Shown: piece after piece, positions 20,016 to 28,451 of the stretch
Numbering within the stretch: the stretch's first letter is position 1
Layout: each line of letters opens with the position of its first letter
Origin: Cryptosporangium minutisporangium
GTDB lineage: Bacteria > Actinomycetota > Actinomycetes > Mycobacteriales > Cryptosporangiaceae
Direction of reading: 5' to 3'
Assembly: GCF_039536245.1 (NCBI RefSeq)
Contig: NZ_BAAAYN010000041.1
Coordinates: 30,904-94,903 of the forward strand
Length of the DNA stretch: 64,000 nucleotides
Made by a program: the position numbers and the translations under genes
Notes under the pieces: generated by a model
What the model was told of the DNA's origin: nothing
Database searches by the model: none
Seen by the model: the letters and a program-made list of their open reading frames with translations, nothing else

Positions 20016-21176
20016 TTAGTACTCGGGGAGGCTCGGGTCGATCTGCTTGACCCAGCCGATCACGCCACCCTGCACGTGCACGGCGTCCTTGAACCCCGCG
20101 CCCTTGACCGCGGCGAGCGCCTCGGCCGACCGGATGCCGGTCTTGCAGTAGAGGACGATCTGCTTGTCCTGCGGGAGCTGCGCGAGCGCCTGGCCCATCA
20201 GGATGTCGTTCTTCGGGATGAGCGTCGCGCCCGGGATGCTCACGATCTCGAACTCGGCGGGCTCACGGACGTCGACCAGGTAGAAGTCCTTGCCGGCGTC
20301 GGCCCACTCCTTGAGCTCGGAAGCGGTGATCGTCGATCCGCGAGCCGCGTCCTGCGCCTCCTCGGAGACCGTGCCGCAGAACTCCTCGTAGTCGATCAGG
20401 CCGGTGATCGGCTCCGCCTCGGGGTCCTTGCGGATCTTGATCGTCCGGTACGACATCTCCAGGGCGTCGTAGACCATCAGCCGGCCGAGCAGCGTCTCAC
20501 CGATGCCGGTGATCAGCTTGATGGCCTCGGTGGCCTGCACGGACGCGATCGACGCGCAGAGAATGCCGAGGACGCCGCCCTCGGCGCAGCTGGGCACCAT
20601 GCCGGGCGGCGGCGGCACCGGGTACAGGTCGCGGTAGTTCGGCCCGTGCTCGTCCCAGAACACGCTGACCTGGCCCTCGAACCGGTAGATCGAGCCCCAG
20701 ACGTACGGCTTGCCGAGCAGCACCGCCGCGTCGTTGACCAGGTACCGGGTGGCGAAGTTGTCGGTGCCGTCGACGATCAGGTCGTAGTCGCGGAAGATGT
20801 CCAGCACGTTGTCCGACTCGAGCCGGGTCTCGTGCAGGATCACGTTGACGTACGGGTTGATCTCCTTGACCGAGTCCCGCGCCGACTCCGCCTTGCTGCG
20901 GCCGATGTCGGACTGGCCGTGGATGATCTGGCGCTGCAGGTTCGACTCGTCGACGGTGTCGAACTCCACGATGCCGAGCGTCCCGACACCCGCGGCGGCC
21001 AGGTACATGAGCGTCGGCGAACCGAGCCCACCCGCGCCCACACACAGCACCTTGGCGTTCTTCAACCGCTTCTGCCCGTCCATCCCGACGTCGGGGATGA
21101 TCAGGTGCCGCGAATAGCGGCGCACCTCGTCGACGGACAGCGACGCGGCCGGCTCGACCAGCGGCGGCAGGGCCAC
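20016..21176 (-). CDS. moeZ: adenylyltransferase/sulfurtransferase MoeZ
   Basis: 386 residues joining a ThiF/MoeB adenylation domain to a C-terminal rhodanese domain. GAGGLGSPTLMYLAAAGVG is the nucleotide loop and SNLQRQ follows it. The rhodanese loop YCKTGIRS carries the sulfur-accepting Cys344. MoeZ activates and sulfurates small sulfur carriers for molybdopterin, cysteine and thiamine pathways. The GTG at 21176 is chosen over the ATG at 21224 because AAGGAG lies six bases upstream. It has the same neighbours (ATL, DUF3152, TetR) as Rv3206c. Confidence 0.95.
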   Translation of the reverse strand: MALPPLVEPAASLSVDEVRRYSRHLIIPDVGMDGQKRLKNAKVLCVGAGGLGSPTLMYLAAAGVGTLGIVEFDTVDESNLQRQIIHGQSDIGRSKAESARDSVKEINPYVNVILHETRLESDNVLDIFRDYDLIVDGTDNFATRYLVNDAAVLLGKPYVWGSIYRFEGQVSVFWDEHGPNYRDLYPVPPPPGMVPSCAEGGVLGILCASIASVQATEAIKLITGIGETLLGRLMVYDALEMSYRTIKIRKDPEAEPITGLIDYEEFCGTVSEEAQDAARGSTITASELKEWADAGKDFYLVDVREPAEFEIVSIPGATLIPKNDILMGQALAQLPQDKQIVLYCKTGIRSAEALAAVKGAGFKDAVHVQGGVIGWVKQIDPSLPEY

Positions 21177-21329
21177 GAGCTGCTCCTTCCATGCAAAGAG
21201 TCTGCGCCGGTACGGCGCCTCCACCGGTTGGGAACCGGCATCGGAAGCCCATTGTTCCCGACGCCCAAGTAGTGGGACAGCCCGTGGAACGGTCAGTGTT
21301 CCCGGCCCTCGGCTACAGGACCGCAGCCG

Positions 21330-22319
21330 TTACTGGCCCGACGTCGACTGGCCGGTCAAGTAGCGGCCGTTGACGAACGGCCAGGCGTTCGGCGCGCAGC
21401 CTTGCAGGCCGAGCGTCTGCTGCTGCATCACCGGCGCGGGTTTGCCGCGTCCGCCGCAGCGCACGTGTCCGTGGCCGAGCTGGTGGCCCATCTCGTGGTT
21501 GACGACGTACTGGCGGTAGGTCGCCAGGTCGCCCTTGAACGCCGGCACCGCGAGCAGCCAGCGCGCGAGGTTGATGACGACCTTGTCGCCGGTCCGGCAC
21601 GACGTGTAACCGGCCGGGTCCAGCCCACCGGCGCGGCAGATCGTGTTCGTGGTCTCCGGCGTGGCGAGCAAGATCACCGCGTCCACGGTGCCGCCGGTCA
21701 CCCGCTGGAAGCGCCACCTCTTCGCCGCGGTCCAGCCGCGCGGATCCGACAGCGTGGCGTCGACGGCCGCGGCGAAGTCGTCGGGCTTCTGCCCGGACCC
21801 GCGCTCCACCCTCACCTGGTAGCGGACGAGCGTCCCGGCGGTACCGCGGACCGGCGTCGTCCCGCTCGCGGTGGTGAACGCCCCGCTGCCCCGTTTCGGC
21901 ACCGAGACGGCAGGCGACGCGCTGGGGCTCGCCTCCGGCTGGATCGCCTCACCGCTCGGATTGGTCGTCGCGGACGGCACCGCGGACGGAAGCGCCGCGG
22001 TCGTCACCCGGGTCCGTTCGACCTGCTCCTGTTCCGTCCGGCTACCCCGGACCAGATCCACCAGCACGAGGACGCAGGTGAGCAGCGTCAGCAGGACCAG
22101 GAACCGCCGCCGACGCCGGGCGGCGCGCCGCCGCGCGGCGCGCAGATAGCTCGCGGAGGCTCCGGAGTGCGGTGGTGCCGACGCGGGACGATCACCGGGC
22201 CGGCGTCCGCGGCGGATCTCCGTGCGCACGGCGTGCCGCGCCCGGTGTTCCGCATCCGGATGACCGACGCGGCGCACACGTCGCTCCCGGAACGCGTCGG
22301 TGCGTGGCTCGGGCGCCAC
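21330..22319 (-). CDS. DUF3152 protein, membrane-anchored putative zinc protease
   Basis: 329 residues: an Arg-rich cytoplasmic start, one membrane segment (RFLVLLTLLTCVLVLVDLV, about residues 73-91), a Ser/Pro/Ala-rich linker and an outside domain. The domain ends in NHEMGHQLGHGH, an HExxHxxGHxH zinc motif of metzincin type, with paired cysteines in TICRAGG and YTSCRTGD. Zinc ligands are visible; proteolysis is inferred from them. It corresponds by position to Rv3207c. The start at the GTG 22319 is uncertain. Confidence 0.85.
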   Translation of the reverse strand: MAPEPRTDAFRERRVRRVGHPDAEHRARHAVRTEIRRGRRPGDRPASAPPHSGASASYLRAARRRAARRRRRFLVLLTLLTCVLVLVDLVRGSRTEQEQVERTRVTTAALPSAVPSATTNPSGEAIQPEASPSASPAVSVPKRGSGAFTTASGTTPVRGTAGTLVRYQVRVERGSGQKPDDFAAAVDATLSDPRGWTAAKRWRFQRVTGGTVDAVILLATPETTNTICRAGGLDPAGYTSCRTGDKVVINLARWLLAVPAFKGDLATYRQYVVNHEMGHQLGHGHVRCGGRGKPAPVMQQQTLGLQGCAPNAWPFVNGRYLTGQSTSGQ

Positions 22320-22478
22320 CCGACGCCGGCTGTCCGGGCGGCGATCGTCCGGCGACTGTGCGGGGTCGTCTCCGCGTACGGACGGGCCCGCGGTCCGCTC
22401 GCTCAGTTCGCCTCCCCGGTCACTGTGTCCCCAGCCCCACCGCGGTTTACCCCGTGCACCACCAAGAATGCCCTTGCA

Positions 22479-23450
22479 TCAACCCACGGCGGAGCGAATC
22501 TTCCGGTCCAGCAACGGAAGAACTGCCCGAGCCACGATACGGGGCGATTCGAGTTGAGCTGTATGTCCCACACCGCGTAGAACGAGCAGACGGCTATTCG
22601 GTATCGCTTTTGCGGTCCTTGTCGCCAATTTGACGTCGACCATCCGATCGCGATGACCCCAAATCACGAGCGTGGGCGCCTGAATCTGCCCGGCCAGGCG
22701 CCACAGCGAGCGACCCGGCGGCACCAGGTACGAGGCGACCAGACCACGCACCGACCGGACGTAGGCGACGGCTCCCCACGGCACCCCCAGCCGGTGCTCG
22801 GCCTCGGCGACGGCCTCGTCCCAGCGCTGCTCCGGGAGCGACGTCGGGTCGGCGAAACAGACGTCGACCATGCCCTGCGCCATCTGGTGCGGTGTCGCGG
22901 CCCGAAGGATGCGCTCCACCACCCGCTCGACGCGTGGCACGACCAGCACCGGGAGCATGTGGCGGTGCGTGGCCCGCGGGCGGTACACCGGCATCGCGGG
23001 CGAGATCAGCGTCAGCGTCCGCACCAAATCCGGACGCCGGGCGGCGGCCCGGATGACCACCGCACCGCCGAGCGAGTTGCCGAACAGGTGGACCGGACCG
23101 CGTCCGGACGCCTCGATCCAGCGGATCACCAGCTCCGCGTAGCCCTCCTGGCTGTAGCCGCCGGGCAGGGCCGGACCGCTACGCCCGAATCCGGGCAGGT
23201 CGATCGCCTGCCCGTCGAGCCGGTCGGAGAGGAGGTCGGCGAGGTCGGTCCAGTTCTGCCCAGAACCGCCGAGGCCGTGGACGTAGAGCGCCGGTTCGGC
23301 GTCCGGTGCGGTGGCCGGGGTGTCCCGGACGTGCACCTCGACCGTTCCACCTGGCCAGTCGATGTCGACGGTGCGTCCGGGCCAGGGCGGTACCGGTGGG
23401 ACGGTGAGGGGGCGGACAGCGGAATCAGGGGCGAGTCGAGCTGGTCTCAC
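22479..23450 (-). CDS. alpha/beta hydrolase
   Basis: 323 residues. HGLGGSGQNW forms the oxyanion hole, GNSLGG carries the nucleophilic serine, WGHRDRMVD supplies the aspartate and GVGHTAQLE the histidine, so the triad is complete. It resembles the carboxyl-ester hydrolase/haloperoxidase group. A 76-bp gap separates it from the large repeat protein upstream on the same strand. Substrate unknown. Confidence 0.85.
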   Translation of the reverse strand: MRPARLAPDSAVRPLTVPPVPPWPGRTVDIDWPGGTVEVHVRDTPATAPDAEPALYVHGLGGSGQNWTDLADLLSDRLDGQAIDLPGFGRSGPALPGGYSQEGYAELVIRWIEASGRGPVHLFGNSLGGAVVIRAAARRPDLVRTLTLISPAMPVYRPRATHRHMLPVLVVPRVERVVERILRAATPHQMAQGMVDVCFADPTSLPEQRWDEAVAEAEHRLGVPWGAVAYVRSVRGLVASYLVPPGRSLWRLAGQIQAPTLVIWGHRDRMVDVKLATRTAKAIPNSRLLVLRGVGHTAQLESPRIVARAVLPLLDRKIRSAVG

Positions 23451-23526
23451 TTTTCCCAGTGTGCCCGCTGACCCCGACTGGTCGTCCAGGTGTACTGCCC
23501 GTCACCGACGTCCGTGGACAGAACGC

Positions 23527-26172
23527 CTAGTAGCCGCCGTGCCGACCGTTCTCCTCGTCCGCGTAGCGCCGCCGCGCCCGGGGTGGCTGCTCACGCCGCT
23601 CCGGGTACTCGCCGGAGGAGCCGGGCGGACCCGACCGGTAGCCCCGCTCGGACTGGCTCGGCTCCCGTTGCGCCGGAGGTAGGGGCGGCTGCGGGTCGGC
23701 CCACGAGCCGCCGGGGCCGAGCGGGTCGTGCACCGGCCAGGCGCCGGTCGGCTCGGCGGCGTGCCGACGACGCGGCGGTGGCGTGGACGTGGGGCCGCCC
23801 AGACCGCTGGTGCCGTAGCCGGCGGAGCCCGACGCGGGTCCGAGCCCGCCCAGTCCGCCCGAGTTACCCAAGCCGCCGGGGGTCCCCAGACCACCCGAAT
23901 TGCCCAGACCACCCGAGTTGCCCAGACCGCCCGGGCCGCCGAGTCCGGCCGGGCTGCCCGGCATCGCCGAACCACCGAGCCCCACCGGGCTACCCAAGCC
24001 TCCGACCGACCCGGAACCGAGCCCGGTCGAGCCGTATCCGTTCGGCCCCGCCCCGTTCGGCCCCGCCCCGTTCGGTCCTGCCCCGTTCGGCCCGGCGCCG
24101 TTCGCCCCGTAACCGTTCGGGCCGTGCGTCGACTGTCCCGGCCCGGCCGACGGTCCGTATCCGGACGCCTGACCCAACCCCGGCGGCTGGCCCAACCCGG
24201 AAGGCTGACCCAGACCCGAGGGCTGGCCCAGACCCGAGGGCTGGCCCAGACCAGACGGCCGGCTCAGGTCGGAGTGCCCGGGGCCGGGCTGGCCGAGACC
24301 CGCGGCGGGCTGCCCGGAGACCGGGGACTCCGCGCGACCGTGCCGCCCCCGCCCGCCGCCGGACCCACCGGTCGGCGACTGCTCGGGGAAACCAGGCGAT
24401 TCCTCGGCGCGCCGTGGCGGCAGACCCAGCCCGCCGTACTCCCGCTCCAGGTAACTGCCGCTACCGAGCCCGCCGGACAGGCCGGACCGACCGCCCAACG
24501 CCGAACTGCCGTTCGTACCGGCGGCCCCGTTCGCCGCACTGTCGCCCGATGCCGCCGCACCGTGCGCGGTTCGGCCGTAGGACGGTGGGATGTTGCCCGG
24601 CTGGTCCGGAGTGGGAGTCGGGTCGTCCCAGCGCGGCGGCGTCCACTCGGCGGCGGGCGCCGGCTCGTCGGACGTCGGCCAGGACCACACCGGCTCCTCC
24701 GGCGGCGTCCAGGTGGGCTCGGCCGGCGGGGTGAAGACCGCGGACGCCGCCGAGGCCGAGAGATCGCCGCTGGTCCGAGCGTCCGGCTCCGGGTCGGACG
24801 GGAGCGGCAGATCTACGCTCGGGATCGATCCGCTCGTGCGGTCGGGGTCGATCGAGACGACCGGGAAACTTCCGGTCGGGTAGCGCTCGGCGGGCGCGGC
24901 CGCGGGCGAGACCGGCGCTTCCGCGTCCGGGGAGTCCTTGGTGACGTCGTTCCGAACCAGCCGCGCCCACGTGGCCGCCGCCCAGTCGCCCAGGTCGGCC
25001 GCGCCGTTCGGCCCCGGCGCGAGTTCCAACTCGCCGGTCGGGGCCGCGATCGACTCGGTGTACGGCGACGGCGAGACCAACGGCGTGCTCGGCGCGTACT
25101 CCGGCTCGACGCTGCTCGGAACCGGATAACTACCGGTATCACCGCGACGACGCCCGGGCGCCTCGGTCTGCGCTGCGGCCTCGCTCTGGGCGGCTGCGGC
25201 CCGGCGCGCCGCTCGGCCGCCTCGGATCGGCTCGCGGGCGGGCTCCGACGGCGTCGCGTCGGTGTGGGCGGCGTGGCCGCCCCCGCTCTCGGCGGCCGCC
25301 GCGTCCGGCTCCGGCTCGGCGTCGTAGGGCGGGACCTCGGGATCGTCGGGTCCCATGATCGTCCGGTACGTCGCGGTGTTCTCGACCGCGAGCGGCGGCA
25401 CGGAGGGCGGGAAGCTGGTCGCCCAGGACGGCGCCGGGGCGGCGGTCTCCGGGAGCAGCGACTCGAACCGCCGGTTGAGCGCCGACAGCACCGCCCGCAC
25501 CATCGCCTGGCGGGCGTCACCCCGGACCAGCGCGACACCGGCGAGGCGGTCGACCTGCCCCGGCGTCAACAGCGTCACGACCGCCACCGCGAGCCGGTCG
25601 GAGCCGATGTCGGTGAGCTCGGCCTGGTCGAGGCCGCAGCGGGCCCTGCCCTCCAGCAGCGCGTCGACCGCGTTGAGGGTCGCGCCGGCCACCGTCCGGA
25701 GCACCGTCCGTTCGACCGCGGGTCCGGTGGCGGAGCCCACCACCCGCGCCGAGGACGTCGCGAGCGCGACGTCCACCCGGACGTCGAGGCCGCCGGTGAC
25801 GACCTGTAAGCGCTCCAGTTGGACGCGGCGCTGCGGGCCGTCGAGCGGAACGCTCCGAGCCTCGTCCACTCCGTCGTCCACCAGAACCGAGCGCGTCTGG
25901 TCCACCTCCACGCCGAGCCTTTCGTCCAGGATCCGGGTCACTGACCACGCCACTGCGGCCTCGTCGGCACCGTCGACGAGATCCACGTGCAGAGTACGGT
26001 CTCCACCCGCCGCCGTCCGAAGCTCGGCGCCACGGACCCCGACCACCGCGCGCACGGCGTCGAGCAACGCGGCCACCGCGATCGGCCGGGAACCGCCCGG
26101 ACCGCGAGATCGCACCGTGAACACCGGACGCGCCCCAACCAGGTGCTGGTTGCGATGCGGAGCGGTGGTCAC
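23527..26172 (-). CDS. large repeat-rich hypothetical protein
   Basis: 881 residues, not recognised. The N-terminal 250 residues look folded (ALLDAVRAVVGVRG, VDLVDGADEAAVAWSVTRIL, VDVALATSSARVVGSATG). The rest is low complexity: Pro/Ser/Glu-rich, then blocks of LGQPSG, PNGAG and GLGNSGG repeats, ending in an Arg-rich tail. There is no signal peptide or clear membrane helix. The GTG at 26172 has GGGAG seven bases upstream, so the earlier start at 26238 is rejected. It is divergent from the TetR gene. It takes no place in the M. tuberculosis gene order and may be lineage-specific. Confidence 0.72.
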   Translation of the reverse strand: MTTAPHRNQHLVGARPVFTVRSRGPGGSRPIAVAALLDAVRAVVGVRGAELRTAAGGDRTLHVDLVDGADEAAVAWSVTRILDERLGVEVDQTRSVLVDDGVDEARSVPLDGPQRRVQLERLQVVTGGLDVRVDVALATSSARVVGSATGPAVERTVLRTVAGATLNAVDALLEGRARCGLDQAELTDIGSDRLAVAVVTLLTPGQVDRLAGVALVRGDARQAMVRAVLSALNRRFESLLPETAAPAPSWATSFPPSVPPLAVENTATYRTIMGPDDPEVPPYDAEPEPDAAAAESGGGHAAHTDATPSEPAREPIRGGRAARRAAAAQSEAAAQTEAPGRRRGDTGSYPVPSSVEPEYAPSTPLVSPSPYTESIAAPTGELELAPGPNGAADLGDWAAATWARLVRNDVTKDSPDAEAPVSPAAAPAERYPTGSFPVVSIDPDRTSGSIPSVDLPLPSDPEPDARTSGDLSASAASAVFTPPAEPTWTPPEEPVWSWPTSDEPAPAAEWTPPRWDDPTPTPDQPGNIPPSYGRTAHGAAASGDSAANGAAGTNGSSALGGRSGLSGGLGSGSYLEREYGGLGLPPRRAEESPGFPEQSPTGGSGGGRGRHGRAESPVSGQPAAGLGQPGPGHSDLSRPSGLGQPSGLGQPSGLGQPSGLGQPPGLGQASGYGPSAGPGQSTHGPNGYGANGAGPNGAGPNGAGPNGAGPNGYGSTGLGSGSVGGLGSPVGLGGSAMPGSPAGLGGPGGLGNSGGLGNSGGLGTPGGLGNSGGLGGLGPASGSAGYGTSGLGGPTSTPPPRRRHAAEPTGAWPVHDPLGPGGSWADPQPPLPPAQREPSQSERGYRSGPPGSSGEYPERREQPPRARRRYADEENGRHGGY
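23850..24262 (-). repeat. three coding minisatellites inside the repeat-rich protein
   Basis: Three runs of short in-frame repeats follow each other in the gene: LGQPSG-type units at about 24170-24262 (18-bp units), GPNGA-type units at about 24040-24118 (15-bp units) and GLGNSGG-type units at about 23850-23990. The DNA units are nearly identical within a run, which suggests recent slippage. Confidence 0.85.
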
Positions 26173-26382
26173 GACGTGCTCCCGTCTCGTTCGACCTCTC
26201 CCGCAGGCTACCGACGGATCGCCTGTCCGGTCAGGCACCTGAGGGGGAACGGTCCGGTACCGAAGGGTGCAAACGGACAGACCGAACGGCGGTTCCGCGG
26301 AGCGGGCAGAAGGTTCGAGACAGCTCGCGTACTCTTGCTACCCGGCGGTAAGTGCGGAGGTTCCGCAAGGCTGGAGGAGACC

Positions 26383-27060
26383 ATGGCTACCCCGGTGAGC
26401 AGTGATCCTGTCACCGCGAGCAGCGGCAGAACCGGCCGTTTGCCTCGGTCGGCGCGGCGCCGGCAGTTGCTCACCGCCGCACAGGAGGTCTTCGTCGCCA
26501 ACGGCTACCACGCCGCGGCGATGGACGACATCGCGGACCGGGCGGGAGTCTCCAAACCGGTCCTCTACCAGCACTTTCCCGGCAAGCTGGACCTCTACCT
26601 CGCGCTGATCGATCAGCACACCGAAGCCTTGGTGAACCACGTCACCCAGGCGTTGGCGGGCACGACCGACAACAAAATTCGCGTCCATCTCGCCACCAAG
26701 GCGTACTTCGACTTCGTCGACGGCGAGGGCGAGGCGTTCCGGCTCGTGTTCGAGTCGGACCTGCGCAACGAGCCCGCGGTGCGCGAGCGAGTGGAGCGCG
26801 CCTCCCAGCTCTGCATGGAGGCGATCGCCGACACGATCGGACATGACACCGGTGTCTCACGTGAGCGCGCCGAGTTGCTCGCGATCGGTTTGACCGGTGC
26901 GTCCGAGATCGCAGCGCGCTATTGGCTCAACGCGAACCGGTCCGTTCCGAAGGAGGAGGCCATCGCACTGCTGAGCACACTGCTCTGGCGCGGCATCTCC
27001 GACTTCCCACTGGAGCGGGAGGCGGACGGGTCTCGCCCCGAGAATTCCGCTGAGCGCTGA
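26383..27060 (+). CDS. TetR-family transcriptional regulator
   Basis: 225 residues. The N-terminal HTH reads RRRQLLTAAQEVFVANG then AAAMDDIADRAGVSKPVLYQHF, the classic TetR recognition helix; the rest is a helical ligand/dimer domain. The ATG at 26383 has GGAGG six bases upstream. It is followed by DUF3107, the same pair as Rv3208-Rv3208A. It is divergent from the repeat-rich gene, and the 210-bp gap could hold an operator, but no clear palindrome stands out. Confidence 0.92.
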   Translation: MATPVSSDPVTASSGRTGRLPRSARRRQLLTAAQEVFVANGYHAAAMDDIADRAGVSKPVLYQHFPGKLDLYLALIDQHTEALVNHVTQALAGTTDNKIRVHLATKAYFDFVDGEGEAFRLVFESDLRNEPAVRERVERASQLCMEAIADTIGHDTGVSRERAELLAIGLTGASEIAARYWLNANRSVPKEEAIALLSTLLWRGISDFPLEREADGSRPENSAER

Positions 27061-27166
27061 CACCGCTGCCCGCGCCGCTCGACGACGCCACTCATCGGAT
27101 AGCTTCTACAGCGTTGATGTGAGCGTCCGGGTACACATCGGTACCCGTCAGCGAGGAGGCACTGCG

Positions 27167-27394
27167 GTGGAGGTCAAGATCGGCGTGCAGTTCGCTCCAC
27201 GCGAGCTCGTGCTGGAGAGCACCCAGAGCCAGGACGACGTGGAGCAGGCGGTCGCCGAGGCGCTGGCCGGCAAGAACAACCTGCTGTCCCTGGTCGACGA
27301 GAAGGGTCGACGAGTGGTCGTACCGGCCGACAAGATCGCCTACGTCGAGATCGCCGAGTCGGAACTCCGCCGCGTCGGCTTCGGAACGCCTTAA
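27167..27394 (+). CDS. DUF3107 protein (TB9.4/Rv3208A-like)
   Basis: A 75-residue conserved actinobacterial protein: EVKIGVQFAPRELVLEST, then LVDEKGRRVVVPADKIAYVEI. The GTG at 27167 has GAGGAGG seven bases upstream and gives the usual length; the frame opens at 27119 but without similarity. Molecular function is unknown; it is a small beta-rich protein found next to the TetR gene across the phylum. Confidence 0.92.
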   Translation: MEVKIGVQFAPRELVLESTQSQDDVEQAVAEALAGKNNLLSLVDEKGRRVVVPADKIAYVEIAESELRRVGFGTP

Positions 27395-27420
27395 TTCGGG
27401 CGGCCGTTGAACCACAGCGC

Positions 27421-27449
27421 GCCCGGCCGCGAGCACTTCGCGGCCGGGC
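27421..27449. terminator. hairpin terminator, DUF3107/ferritin-like
   Basis: GCCCGGCCGC, nine bases, GCGGCCGGGC: a perfect 10-bp stem between two convergent genes, starting 27 bp after the DUF3107 stop. Confidence 0.85.
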
Positions 27450-27456
27450 GTTGTCG

Positions 27457-28197
27457 TCAGGTCTTCAGACCTAGGGCGTTGAGACGGGCGGTGTGGCCGG
27501 CGGTCAGGCGGTCGATCAGGGCCGCCAGCCCGGCGGGCCCGCTGGACTCGAATGGCTCCACCAGCGCCACCAGCGCCGGACGCGCCGCCACCACCAACTG
27601 CGCCTGGGTGACCGCTTCCGCCACCAGTCGCCGCGCCCAGAGCCCGAGCCGCCCGGCCAGCGTCGGGTCGACCTCCACGGCCGCGCGCACCTCGGCCACC
27701 GCGAACCCGGTGTGCCGGTCGTCGTGCAGCACCTCCAGGACGAGCGTCCGGTCGGGCTCGGCGAGCCGGGCGGCCACCTCGCGGTAGAAATCGTCCGCGA
27801 TCCCGTCCCCGACGTAGGCCTTGACCAGCCCTTCGAGCCAGTCCCGCGGCCGGGTCGACTCGTGGTAGGCGTCCAGCGACGCGACGAACGGCGTCATCGC
27901 CTCGACGGGATCGGCGCCGAGCTCGGTGAGCCGGTCCGCGAGCCGCCGGTAGTGCACGAGTTCGGCGGCCGCCATCTCGCTCAACGCCGCACGTCGACGG
28001 AGGTCCGGTGCGAGCCGCGCGTCCACGCTGAGGTTGTCGAAGGCCACTAGGGCGCCGTAACTCAGCACGCCGAGCAGATCGGCCACGGACGGGCCCACAC
28101 CGACGGGTTGATCGGCCGACAACTGGTCGGAGGCGTCGTTGCGACCCGAAACGCTCAGCGGAGGCTCCTCGACGGCGATGAGGTAGGACGTAATCAC
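27457..28197 (-). CDS. ferritin-like fold protein (MiaE/tRNA hydroxylase-like family)
   Basis: 246 residues, all helical. Glu/His residues of a di-iron-like layout are visible in SEMAAAELVHYRRL and later in VLEVLHDDRHTGFAV, spaced as in four-helix ferritin-like proteins. It matches the place of Rv3210c between DUF3107 and the RhlE-type helicase. The family is annotated ferritin-like; a hydroxylase role is only an analogy with MiaE. It ends three or more bases from the terminator and is divergent from the helicase. Confidence 0.8.
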   Translation of the reverse strand: MITSYLIAVEEPPLSVSGRNDASDQLSADQPVGVGPSVADLLGVLSYGALVAFDNLSVDARLAPDLRRRAALSEMAAAELVHYRRLADRLTELGADPVEAMTPFVASLDAYHESTRPRDWLEGLVKAYVGDGIADDFYREVAARLAEPDRTLVLEVLHDDRHTGFAVAEVRAAVEVDPTLAGRLGLWARRLVAEAVTQAQLVVAARPALVALVEPFESSGPAGLAALIDRLTAGHTARLNALGLKT

Positions 28198-28451
28198 CGT
28201 AGAGCCTTCGGTCCGGTGGCGGTGTTCGTCACAGATCGCCGATCACATCGGTACACGACCTCGGCTGCACAGAAGGTCGCGGTACGCTATGAGCGAGGTG
28301 ACACCCGTCACCGCTCTAACTCGCGCCGTAATGCCCAACTTCATGTGAGGGCCTCGCGTACGCGCCAACGGCCGTCCGGCCGGGCTGCGCACGCTCGCAC
28401 GGCGCCGGTCGGACCACAAACGGTAGTACCAGCACCATCGCAGTACTGAGC

